From Streptomyces sp. DH-12 (GTDB lineage: Bacteria; Actinomycetota; Actinomycetes; Streptomycetales; Streptomycetaceae): a DNA stretch of 64,000 nucleotides. Below are positions 26,359 to 34,872 of the stretch, piece after piece (the stretch's first letter is position 1; each line of letters starts with the position of its first letter). The translations under genes were made by a program, and so were the position numbers. The notes under the pieces are model-generated. The model made no database searches and was not told where the DNA came from. It saw nothing but the letters and a program-made list of their open reading frames with translations. The stretch covers positions 1,984,001 through 2,048,000 of the forward strand of contig NZ_PPFB01000001.1 of NCBI RefSeq assembly GCF_002899455.1. The letters run 5' to 3'.

Positions 26359-26373
26359 TGCCGGTGTCCGGCA
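26359..26373. promoter_or_regulatory. Palindrome TGCCGG-TGT-CCGGCA, copy 1
   Basis: Perfect 6-bp arms with a 3-bp centre, embedded in the 41-bp hairpin at 26341-26381. The same core recurs 75 bp to the right. Confidence 0.5.
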
Positions 26374-26433
26374 CCGGAACCTCCGCAGTGCTCCCCGCGA
26401 GCCATGCTGCCCGGCCGGGACCGCACCGCGCAT

Positions 26434-26463
26434 TGCCGGTTTCCGGCAAAGTTCACTAGGGTC
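26434..26463 (+). promoter_or_regulatory. Palindrome copy 2 overlapping a likely promoter of the PucR-type gene
   Basis: TTGCCGG-TTT-CCGGCAA at 26434-26450 is perfect. Its first six bases can serve as a -35 (TTGCCG), and TAGGGT at 26458-26463 lies 18 bp further as a -10, so a protein bound here would block transcription of the gene starting at 26522. Confidence 0.5.
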
Positions 26464-26521
26464 TGCATGCCGGTGAGCTGCCATGGACGCATCAGGATCG
26501 CGTCAAGACGCGGGGGACAAC

Positions 26522-27583
26522 ATGTCGGAACGAGAGATTCCGGAGCAGTATCTGGAGGGGTACGCCCAGATACTGGCCGAGGTCGCGGCCACGGGCAGAC
26601 GCCTCACCCGCGACGAGCTCGCCTCCCGCCGCGCCCTCGGGGAACAGGCCGCGGAGGCCGGCTTCGGACTGCGCTCCCTCGTCATCGCCCATCTCGCCGC
26701 CGCGCGCGGCACGTGGCCGTCCCGCGGCACGGACGCGGCCGACGGCGCGCTCGCGGCCGTGCAGCAGGTGGTGGACGCGTTCGCCGAAGGGTACGAGCGG
26801 GCGCAGCGGATGGCGGTCCGTCAGGAGGAGGCGGCCCGCCGGGAGTTCATCGACGACCTGCTCTACGGCCGCAGCGACCTGGGCCGGCTGGCCGAGCGCG
26901 CCGAACGGTTCGGGCTGCGGCTGTCCCACGAGCACGCGGTCGCCGTCGCCCGCGGACCCGTCGCCTACGAGGAGGGCGACCCGGTCCCCCGCCAGGTGGA
27001 GCGCGCCCTGATCACCCGGTTCGGCAACCGCAGCATCCTGCTCACCACCAAGGACGGGCGGCTGCTGTGCGTCGCGCCCGGGCACCAGCGGGACGTGCTC
27101 ACCCACTTCGCCAAGCAGGCGCACGCCGCCACCGACGGCGGCCAGGTGGCCATCGGCCGCCCCCAGCCGGGACCGGGCGGAGTGGTGCAGTCGTACGAGG
27201 AGGCGCTGAACGCGCTGGAGATCGCCGAGCGGCTCGGCCTGGACGACCCGGTGCTGCGCGCCGCCGACCTGCTGGTCTACCCGGTGCTGGCCCGTGACCG
27301 GCAGGCCATGGCCGACCTGGTGCACAACACGCTGGGCCCGCTCACCGAGGCGCGCGGCGGGGCCGGGCCGCTGCTGGACACGCTCACCGCCTACTTCGAC
27401 TCGGGCTGTGTCGCCGCCGAGGCGGCCCGGCGGCTGTCGCTGAGCGTGCGGGCGCTGACGTACCGGCTGGAGCGGATCCACCGGCTCACCGGCGCCGATC
27501 CCGGCGATCCGGCGCACCGGTACATGCTGCAGACGGCGGTCATCGGGGCCCGGCTGCTGGACTGGCCGGACTCGGCGGCCTGA
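26522..27583 (+). CDS. PucR/CdaR-type transcriptional regulator
   Basis: 353-aa regulator. The C-terminal HTH_30 domain (about residues 285-350) shows the family pattern AAEAARRLSLSVRALTYRLE followed by a conserved RIHRLTG segment. The middle (about 150-260) is a GGDEF-like degenerate fold typical of this family, and the N-terminal 120 residues are helical. The ATG at 26522 is preferred, with GGGGGA close upstream; an in-frame start at 26483 is possible. It is divergent from the flotillin operon, and two matching palindromes lie in between, so it may regulate itself and the flotillin/AAA+ genes. The ligand is unknown. Confidence 0.85.
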   Translation: MSEREIPEQYLEGYAQILAEVAATGRRLTRDELASRRALGEQAAEAGFGLRSLVIAHLAAARGTWPSRGTDAADGALAAVQQVVDAFAEGYERAQRMAVRQEEAARREFIDDLLYGRSDLGRLAERAERFGLRLSHEHAVAVARGPVAYEEGDPVPRQVERALITRFGNRSILLTTKDGRLLCVAPGHQRDVLTHFAKQAHAATDGGQVAIGRPQPGPGGVVQSYEEALNALEIAERLGLDDPVLRAADLLVYPVLARDRQAMADLVHNTLGPLTEARGGAGPLLDTLTAYFDSGCVAAEAARRLSLSVRALTYRLERIHRLTGADPGDPAHRYMLQTAVIGARLLDWPDSAA

Positions 27584-27677
27584 ACTCCGCCGCTCCGCGG
27601 GGACGTCTTCCTCGGGAAGTACCGGCGCAGTGAGTAGCGGTTGGGTGTTCATTCTGCTGACAGCCAGTGGTGGGTGG

Positions 27678-29366
27678 TCAGCGTTTGACGCGGCTGCGGA
27701 CGGCCAGGACGACCAAGCCGAGGAGGACGGGTTCGGCAAGGCGCGAGGTCATTTCGGCGTAGGTGCCGGTGGTGGTGAGGTCTTGTCCGGAGGAGCGGAA
27801 GACCACCGAGTTGATCACCACCCGCAGCGCCTTCTCGAACCGTTCGCCCGTCACCCGGTCGGGCAGCGGGCCGGTGGGGTTGACCGGGTCGGGAGTGTCG
27901 GTGGTGAGGGTGACCTGCTGCCCGACGGCGGCCTGACGGCCGGTGGTGGTCGGCTTCGGATCATCGACGGGCAGGCCCCACAGCACCATCACCGCGATCG
28001 TGGCGGTCATCGCCGCCCCCAGCCACGCCAACGCCCGGGTGGCGCGCAGTCCGTACCCGGACAGGGCCCAGTAGGCGGTCAGCAGCATCCGCTCGCCCCG
28101 GGAGCGGAAGGTGTCGTGGCGGCGCATCTCGCACTCGCCGTAGTAGAAGTCGGCGGCGTCCGGTTCGTTCTTGCCGTCCTCCAGCGACTTGCGTATCTGC
28201 CGGTACAGCGCGGCCACCGCGGCCGGCCGCAGTTCGGGGGCGTCCGAGGGCGGGGCGGTCCAGCCATGCGCCCGGGCGGGGCGGCGGGCGGTACGCACCC
28301 GCCAGTGGTGCTCCTCGGCCAGGGTGTTGCGCCGGCTCCACCGCCAGGGGAAGCGCCGGCCCCGGTCGGTGGGGGTGGTGGCGAAGGTGCACCAGCCGTC
28401 CACGCGGAGCTGATCGAGGTGGACGGCGCCGGCGAACCGGCACATGCTCAGGTCGATGGTGTGCAGCGCGAGGTGCGCGGCATCGACCCCACCCACCGAC
28501 GTCAGACGCACGCCGGGCTCCCGGCCGGACAGTTCCGCCTCCGACAGGGGGCTACCGGAGCGGTGGAAGGAGAAAGGGTCCGGGCGGGCGGCAACCACCA
28601 CCGGGTACTCCAAGATCGCGTCCCTCAGGTCCACCTCGGCGTAGCGCAGGTGCAACGTGGCGGTCGAGATCCACCGCGTCCGCGCACAGCTCACCTCGCG
28701 AGCGGCCATCTCCACCGTCACCGGCTGGCCGAACACCGCACCGTCCAGCACCACCCTCGCACCGCACACCAGCGGCCCCAGACGTGACACCGTCTCGAAC
28801 CGCGCCCCGGCGAACCCGGCGTCACCGGTGAAGATCGCCCCGGCGAACCTGGCGTCACCGGTGAAGATCGCCCCGGCGAATTTGGCGTCGCCGGTGAAGA
28901 TCGCCCCGGCGAACCCGGCGTCACCGGCGAAGGTCGCCCCGGCGAACCCGGCGTCACCGGTGAAGGCCGCCCCGGCGAATTTGGCGTCGCCGGCGAAGGT
29001 CACCCTGCCGAATTTGGCGTCACCGGTGAAGGTCGCCCCGACGAACCAGGCGGTGCCGGTGAAGGTCGCCCAGTCGAACCAGGCGGCGCCGATGTGGGGC
29101 TCACCGGTGGTGGGGTCGTGCAGGGCGGTGAGTAACCGGTTCAGCAGGTCTTCGGTGAAGGGGGTGCCGCGGTGATCGATGTCGGTGCCGGGGGTCAGGC
29201 CGTTCAGGTAGGCGTCGCGGTCGGTGGCGGCCAGGTGGGCCAGGCACGCGGTGTGACCGGTCACCTGGATGCCGCGGCAGCCGACAGGGTCAGCGACAGG
29301 GTCTGCGCCGTGTGCGCAGTGCGGCCAGGATGGCGCCCCAGGCATGGGGGGCAGGGGTGTACTCAT
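27678..29366 (-). CDS. Pentapeptide-like repeat protein with C-terminal membrane segments
   Basis: 562-aa protein. Residues 95-190 contain nine tandem 11-residue repeats of form A-x-F-x-x-A-x-F-T-G-D, a variant right-handed beta helix related to pentapeptide repeats. After a second, less regular repeat-like stretch (about 190-350), there is a helical region with DAADFYYGECEMRRHDTFRS, then a membrane segment near residue 445 (GAAMTATIAVMVLWGLPV) and a hydrophobic end (EPVLLGLVVLAVRSRVKR). Streptomyces carry many such repeat-plus-membrane proteins, likely relatives of ion-channel-tailed pentapeptide proteins. The ATG at 29366 is preferred. It has no operon partner and is convergent with the PucR-type gene. 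Confidence 0.8.
   Translation of the reverse strand: MSTPLPPMPGAPSWPHCAHGADPVADPVGCRGIQVTGHTACLAHLAATDRDAYLNGLTPGTDIDHRGTPFTEDLLNRLLTALHDPTTGEPHIGAAWFDWATFTGTAWFVGATFTGDAKFGRVTFAGDAKFAGAAFTGDAGFAGATFAGDAGFAGAIFTGDAKFAGAIFTGDARFAGAIFTGDAGFAGARFETVSRLGPLVCGARVVLDGAVFGQPVTVEMAAREVSCARTRWISTATLHLRYAEVDLRDAILEYPVVVAARPDPFSFHRSGSPLSEAELSGREPGVRLTSVGGVDAAHLALHTIDLSMCRFAGAVHLDQLRVDGWCTFATTPTDRGRRFPWRWSRRNTLAEEHHWRVRTARRPARAHGWTAPPSDAPELRPAAVAALYRQIRKSLEDGKNEPDAADFYYGECEMRRHDTFRSRGERMLLTAYWALSGYGLRATRALAWLGAAMTATIAVMVLWGLPVDDPKPTTTGRQAAVGQQVTLTTDTPDPVNPTGPLPDRVTGERFEKALRVVINSVVFRSSGQDLTTTGTYAEMTSRLAEPVLLGLVVLAVRSRVKR
28797..29084 (-). repeat. Nine tandem 33-bp repeats encoding 11-aa units
   Basis: The 33-bp period matches the 11-residue protein period. 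Central units (about 28804-28990) are nearly identical at DNA level, differing at a few positions that alternate Lys, Gly and Arg at repeat position 2. This suggests recent expansion or homogenisation. Confidence 0.85.
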
Positions 29367-29436
29367 GACGTGACGGCTCCATGAGGCCTCTGGTGCCAGT
29401 AGGACAACGGGCAAAAACACACAGGGCGCTTCCGGG

Positions 29437-30221
29437 TCAGGGCCTGCCGCGGCGGAAGGAGTTGTACTCCGTACAGGGGTTCTCGTCCGTTTCCCCGCGG
29501 TGGCGGCGTTCGGCCTGGTAGGCCCTCCAGGCGTCCGCGCCCTGACGGATGGACTGGGACGGCGTCCTGGTACGGGAATAGAACTCAGCGAACGCCAGGT
29601 CCGGTTCGGCCAGGCGCTGGCGCCGCTCCGCCCGCGGATCATCATGAGTCCGCGCCTGGTCGAGGTCGTCGACGCTGCGGGTACGGGCGAGGTCGTCGAT
29701 GCCATAGGCGGTGCGCCGCAGCACGGCCGCCACCCGCGGCAGATCGACCGCCACCGGGTGCCGGTCCGGGAAATCTGCCTCCGGCCATAGGTTCACCACC
29801 GGCGGGTAACTCTCACGCTCCAGGTGGTCGATCCACTGCGCGCACTGACGGATCCAGCCGACCTCGTCCAGCAACCGCCCGGCCGCGTCCGCGCGCCCTG
29901 CCAGCTCCTCGTCGCCGCTGCCGCCGGGATCTTCCGGGGCAGGCCAGCCCGCCGCCCGCAACTCGGCCAGCACCGCCTCCAGCACCTCCCGGAGGCGTCC
30001 TTGGTCAGCTGATGCACCCGGGTCGGCGAAAGCCCGGCCACCTCCGCGGCCTTCCGTACCGACACCCCGCCGGGCCGCGCCGGCGCAAGCGCCCAGACCC
30101 GTTCCTTCTCAGCCTGCTCCAGCCGCCACGCGGCCCACCGCACCCGAGCCAGCATCCGCTGCTCCCGGCGGAACTTCCCCAGCCAGTCACCCCTCACCGG
30201 CCACAGCCTGCCAGGCCTCAC
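29437..30221 (-). pseudogene. Frameshifted helix-turn-helix protein gene
   Basis: Two overlapping frames together give one continuous protein of about 260 aa. The first part (from GTG 30221) starts MRPGRLWPVRGDW and contains a helix-turn-helix, VSVRKAAEVAGLSPTRVHQL. The second (to 29437) continues LEAVLAELRAAGWPAPEDP and ends in an Arg-rich tail. The break lies around 29985-29992, where GGGAGG appears in place of an expected GGGGAGG. One missing G would restore a single frame, so this is either a real single-base deletion or an assembly error in a G-run. The protein looks like a small DNA-binding regulator; its function is unknown. Confidence 0.7.
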
Positions 30222-30237
30222 ACGACGACACAGGCGT

Positions 30238-30253
30238 GTTCAGCAAACTGAAC
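30238..30253. promoter_or_regulatory. Palindrome GTTCAG-CAAA-CTGAAC upstream of the HTH gene
   Basis: Perfect 6-bp arms with a 4-bp centre, 17 bp upstream of the start of the frameshifted HTH gene. This position suits an autoregulatory operator. Confidence 0.45.
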
Positions 30254-30410
30254 GCCCAGCCGCTGCCCACCGCACCGAAACTCCCCAAGGGCCGTCTCCT
30301 GCTCCGCAACAGCTCTCGTGTGCGGTCGGGCAGCGTTCGTCTCTGTCACAGGACGTCCCTCGTCTCGTGCTCAGGAGTGATAGGCCCTCGGTACTGGTGG
30401 GCTCGCGTAA

Positions 30411-31061
30411 TCAGCTGTCGCCGGTCCCCCGAGGAGCCCAGCCCGCTGGTGGCCTTCCGGGATCCCCTGAGCCATATCGGCTCCATGTGCCGCCGGTATC
30501 GTTGCGGAGCCGGGCAGTGGTCTTGTGGTGGTGGCCAAGCGCGTCCGCGACCACGGGGGCGGGCATGTCGCGGAGCTGCTGGCGGATGGCGGCGCCGCGG
30601 GCAGCTGCGGCCGGGACCCCGATCTCGTTCAGCAGCGCGGACAGGTGATCGGGGCGGGCTGGCCCTGCGGCCGGGGGAAGCCAGCGGGACGCGAACACCA
30701 TGTCGGGGTACGGGGCGTTGTCGGTCGCCACCATCTCCGGCTTCACCCCGCCGTCCAGGTTCAGCAGCCTGTCCAGGATGTGCGGGGAATCGCGCGGGGA
30801 CCCGGGAACGACGAACCGCAGCCCGTCCACTGAGGCGAGCAGGTCCTCGCCCCAGGACTTCACGACGGGCACGTCGGCCTGAACCTCGATGAGCCGTGCG
30901 TTCGCCGTGGCGATGGTGCCGGCGCGCAGGTAGTACCGGTCGACGTCCAGCTTCACCCGCCCGTCGTCCTGCATCTCGATGGAGACCTTCGCCGCCGGCC
31001 CCGCCTCCTGAAGGCGTTCGGCGAGTTGCTTCCACACGGCGTCCGGGCCGCGCACCAGCAA
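30411..31061 (-). pseudogene. Tn3-family transposase relic fused to other debris
   Basis: 216-codon frame whose middle matches the catalytic region of Tn3-type transposases: RYYLRAGTIATANARLIEVQ, then SWGEDLLASVDGLRFVVP, PGSPRDSPHILDRLLNLDGG and VATDNAPYPDMVFA. About 30 residues normally between FVVP and PGTPRDS are missing, an internal deletion. The C-terminal part (ARPDHLSALLNEIGVPAAAA, ALGHHHKTTARL, GGTWSRYGSGD) is not transposase and resembles the tail of an actinobacterial integrase-like protein. No transposon ends, resolvase or intact transposase are present. It cannot be functional. Confidence 0.7.
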
Positions 31062-31407
31062 CGACCCCGTCAGGGACGCTGGAAAACCACCCTGAATCAG
31101 CTACTCATCGTGACCAATGCTGTGGAGTTCCGGCGGATACACGACACGTCAACATGCGAGCCCACCAGTCCCGAGGCCGGACGTCGTGAAGCGGGTCCTC
31201 GGGACTGGTGGGGCCGTCAGGCGCGGCGCCTGGGCGTTCCCGTGCCCGGTTCCCGTCCCCGGCGGCGGTGCCTCGGGCCTCGGCGACACGGGAGGGCCGA
31301 GCGGGCCGCGGTCGCGGGGTGACCGCCGCCTTCCGGTCGCCGCGGTCGCGCCCGGCGGCACGTCGGCGGAGGCGCTTCCGGGCCGGCAGGCGCGGCCCGC
31401 CGAGGGG
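31062..31407. other. Gene-free stretch beside the transposase relic
   Basis: About 346 bp with no supported gene. The first 130 bp are less GC-rich than the surroundings (for example around 31085-31160) and probably belong to the decayed mobile element. The rest is ordinary GC-rich sequence running to the 3' end of the DUF6299 gene. Confidence 0.5.
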
Positions 31408-32316
<909 letters not shown>

Positions 32317-32366
32317 TCACGCGGGGCGGGCGTCGCCCCCGGCCGGCGGGCCGGCGGGCCGCCCGC

Positions 32367-33191
32367 TCACCCCTCCGCCACGAACCACCGCAGCAGCGAG
32401 GCGAGCCGGCCGGGCCGGTCCCGCGCGATCAGGGTGCGGGTGTTCCTCAGTTCCACCAGGCGTCCCCGCGGCAGGAGTTCGGCCAGCAGACGGCCGTGTT
32501 CGCGGGGCATCATCAGGTCCTCGGACGCCCAGACGACCAGGGCGGGGCGGTCGAAGTACCGCAGCCCCTGGGCCGCTTCGAGGAGTTCGGTGCGCCGGAC
32601 GTGCGTGTGGTAGTGGCGGACGTCGCGGCGGATCGCCGGGTCCGTGCGCAGGGGCCGCAGCCAGCGGTCGACGAGGTCGTCCGGCAGGGGGCGCCTGGTG
32701 AGCGCGCCGAAGCCCACGGGCAGCCGGCGCAGGGGTCTCCAGCCCAGGGCGCGGACCATGAGCGGGATGCCGCCGGGGACGCGGCAGGCGAGGGCGATCG
32801 TCTTGCCGGGCAGGCCCGGCGGGTAGTTGTCGAAGGCCTCGCAGGAGATCAGCACCAGCCGGGCCAGCCGTTCGGGGTGCCGGGCGGCGACCGTCTGGGC
32901 CCGGCCGCAGTCGCTCTCCACGAGGGTGACGTCCCTGAGGTCCAGCCGGTCGAGGAACTCGGCGATCAGTTCGTTGACCAGGTCCGGTGTGGGCGGCCGG
33001 GTCATCGGCCTGCGGTGCGCCCCGTACGGGAGGGTCGGGGCGACGAGACGGTGGTCGGTGCGCAGTTCGGCGACGACGCCGCGCCAGACGGAGGCGTCGT
33101 GCAGCATGCCGTGCAGCAGCACGACCACCGGCCCCTCGCCGCCCGTGTCCTCGTACTCGACGGTGCCCGCGCTCAGCTCGATCTCCGGCAT
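32367..33191 (-). CDS. Alpha/beta hydrolase-fold protein with atypical catalytic residues
   Basis: 274-aa alpha/beta hydrolase. The oxyanion segment is VVVLLHGMLHDASVW. The nucleophile elbow reads VESDCGRAQ, where most relatives have G-x-S-x-G or G-N-D-x-G, so the nucleophile would be Asp and the first Gly is Glu. At the position of the catalytic His the sequence reads NTRTLIARDRP with no His. It may be a dehalogenase-like enzyme gone non-catalytic, or may use other residues. The neighbours give no clue. Confidence 0.8.
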   Translation of the reverse strand: MPEIELSAGTVEYEDTGGEGPVVVLLHGMLHDASVWRGVVAELRTDHRLVAPTLPYGAHRRPMTRPPTPDLVNELIAEFLDRLDLRDVTLVESDCGRAQTVAARHPERLARLVLISCEAFDNYPPGLPGKTIALACRVPGGIPLMVRALGWRPLRRLPVGFGALTRRPLPDDLVDRWLRPLRTDPAIRRDVRHYHTHVRRTELLEAAQGLRYFDRPALVVWASEDLMMPREHGRLLAELLPRGRLVELRNTRTLIARDRPGRLASLLRWFVAEG

Positions 33192-33232
33192 CGCCTCAGG
33201 CTAGAAGGAACGGCGCGGCCTCGCCCGGCGGC

Positions 33233-33631
33233 TCACGGCAGCACGGCGAATCCGTCGAGTTCCACCCTCGCCCGTTCGTCCCACAGCCGGACCACCTCCA
33301 CGACCGCCATCGCCGGGTAGTCGCGGCCCGCCAGGTCCCGCCAGAGGCGGCCGAGTTCGCGGGCGTGCGCGCGGTAGGCGGCGACGTCGGTGGCGTAGAC
33401 GGTGACGCGGGCCAGGTCGGCGGGGGTGCCGCCGGCGGCGCGGAGCGCGGTGAGCAGGTTGCCGAGGGCGCGTGCGAACTGCTCGGGCAGGGTGTCGCCG
33501 ACGACTTCCCCGTCGCCGTCGAGGGCGGTCTGCCCGGCCAGGAACACCACGCGGGAGCCGGTGGCGACGACGGCGTGCGAGAAGCCGGCGGGCGGGGACA
33601 GGTCGGGCGGGTTGACGCGCTCGGCGGTCAC
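33233..33631 (-). CDS. RidA family protein (enamine/imine deaminase)
   Basis: 132-aa protein with the RidA fold; conserved GQTALDGDGEVVGDTLPEQF and near the end the Arg-containing RARVELDGFAVL, which in RidA binds the carboxylate of the substrate. RidA hydrolyses reactive enamines/imines. Its GTG start overlaps the stop of the acyl-CoA dehydrogenase gene (GTGA), so it is coupled to the aromatic-acid cluster. That fits a pathway making amino- or imino-intermediates, such as anthranilate. Confidence 0.87.
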   Translation of the reverse strand: MTAERVNPPDLSPPAGFSHAVVATGSRVVFLAGQTALDGDGEVVGDTLPEQFARALGNLLTALRAAGGTPADLARVTVYATDVAAYRAHARELGRLWRDLAGRDYPAMAVVEVVRLWDERARVELDGFAVLP

Positions 33632-34755
33632 CGGGCCTCCAGGGTCTTGTACAGCTCCTTGGCGATGATGCCGCGCTGGACCTCGCTCGCCCCCTCGTAG
33701 ATGCGGGGGGCGCGGACCTCGCGGTAGAGGTGTTCGAGCAGATGGCCCCGGCACAGGGCGCGCGCGCCGTGCAGCTGCACGGCGGTGTCGACGACGAACT
33801 GGGCGGTCTCGGTGGCGAGCAGCTTCGCCATCGCGGAGCGCCGGGGCACGTCGGCGGCGCCCTCGTCGTACGCGGTGGCCGCCGCGTAGACCATCAGGCG
33901 GGCCGCCTCCGTGCGCACGGACATCTCGGCGACCTGGTGGGCGACGGACTGGAGGTCCTTGAGCCGGCCGCCGAACGCGTCGCGCCGGGCGGTGTGGGCG
34001 ACGGTGGCGTCCAGGGCGGCCTGCGCCATCCCGACGGCGAAGGCGCCGACGCTGGGCCGGAACAGGTTGAGGGTGTCCATGGCGACCCGGAAGCCCGCGT
34101 CGGGCTCGCCGAGGACGTCGGCGGCGGTCACCGGCACGCCGTCGAAGCGCAGGGCGCCGAGGGCGTGCGGGGAGATCATGTCGAGGCGGCTGCCGGTGAG
34201 GCCGGGCCGGTCGGCGGGCACCAGGAAGGCGGTCACGCCGCGCGCCCCCGCGCCGGGGGCGGTGCGGGCGAAGACGGTGTAGAGGTCGGCGTCGGGGGCG
34301 TTGGAGATCCAGCACTTCTCGCCGGTGAGCCGCCACCCGTCCGGGCCGTCGCGCTCCGCGCTCAGGGACAGCGCCGCCGCGTCGGATCCGGCGCCCGGTT
34401 CGGACAGGGCGAAGGCCGCGACCGCCGTGCCGTCGCTCACCCGGGGGAGCCAGCGGTCGCGCTGTGCGGGGGTGCCGTGGGCGTGCACGGGGTGGGCGCC
34501 GAGGCCCTGGAGGGCGAGGGCGGTCTCCGCCTCGGTGCACGCCCGGGCGAGCGACTCGCGCATCAGGCACAGCTCCAGCGCGCCGGAGGCGAACAACCGG
34601 GACAGCAGGCCGAGAGCGCCCAGCTCGGCGACGAGGGGGCGGTTGACGCGGCCCGGTTCACCCTGGTCGGCGAGCGGGCGGAGCCGTTCGGCGGCCAGGG
34701 CGCGCAGCTCCGCGCACCGGGCGAGTTGTGCCGGTTCGAGCGAGAATGCGGTCAT
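33628..34755 (-). CDS. Acyl-CoA dehydrogenase
   Basis: 375-aa FAD-dependent acyl-CoA dehydrogenase. FAD-contact ALSEPGAGSDAAAL (about residues 120-133), then WISNAPDADLYTVF, and the C-terminal signature RIYEGASEVQRGIIAKELY. It oxidises an acyl-CoA to the enoyl-CoA, here most likely a ring-reduced or ring-opened aromatic-derived CoA ester. It is first in the left transcript of the cluster, coupled to RidA. The start at ATG 34755 leaves a promoter whose elements match those of the enoyl-CoA hydratase gene at 40596. Confidence 0.9.
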   Translation of the reverse strand: MTAFSLEPAQLARCAELRALAAERLRPLADQGEPGRVNRPLVAELGALGLLSRLFASGALELCLMRESLARACTEAETALALQGLGAHPVHAHGTPAQRDRWLPRVSDGTAVAAFALSEPGAGSDAAALSLSAERDGPDGWRLTGEKCWISNAPDADLYTVFARTAPGAGARGVTAFLVPADRPGLTGSRLDMISPHALGALRFDGVPVTAADVLGEPDAGFRVAMDTLNLFRPSVGAFAVGMAQAALDATVAHTARRDAFGGRLKDLQSVAHQVAEMSVRTEAARLMVYAAATAYDEGAADVPRRSAMAKLLATETAQFVVDTAVQLHGARALCRGHLLEHLYREVRAPRIYEGASEVQRGIIAKELYKTLEAR

Positions 34756-34790
34756 CGCCGGTCCCTTCCCTCGCCACTGGGCCACCGCCG

Positions 34791-34834
34791 AGGTTATCGC
34801 GGACCGTTGACTGCCGTCACCAACGCGATACGCT
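34791..34834. promoter_or_regulatory. Divergent promoters sharing a central TGAC-N4-GTCA operator (PaaX candidate)
   Basis: The palindrome TGACTGCCGTCA is at 34808-34819. Leftward promoter: -35 GTGACG (34815-34820, minus strand), 18-bp spacer, -10 TAACCT (34791-34796). Rightward promoter: -35 TTGACT (34807-34812), 16-bp spacer, -10 TACGCT (34829-34834). Both -35 elements overlap the palindrome. The same arrangement recurs at 40650-40679. Confidence 0.6.
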
Positions 34835-34872
34835 CCTGGGGCGAGCCCACCACGCCGAGGGGGCGCATCGAC

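Larger units (their letters stand above)
25915..26521. other. Long divergent intergenic region with paired palindromes
   Basis: 607 bp between the flotillin and PucR-type genes. It contains two copies of a TGCCGG-N3-CCGGCA palindrome (26359-26373 and 26434-26450, the latter extended). The first sits inside a 41-bp near-perfect hairpin (26341-26381; GGTTCCGG/CCGGAACC and CGGACACC/GGTGTCCG arms). A weak small-ORF candidate is listed separately. Confidence 0.6.

Noticed and set aside
28790..29090. CRISPR-like array suggested by regular 33-bp repeats
   Set aside because: The units are directly adjacent with no spacers and encode in-frame protein repeats.
30236..30892. Plus-strand ORF across the transposase relic
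   Set aside because: No similarity and typical shadow composition; the minus strand carries the transposase motifs.
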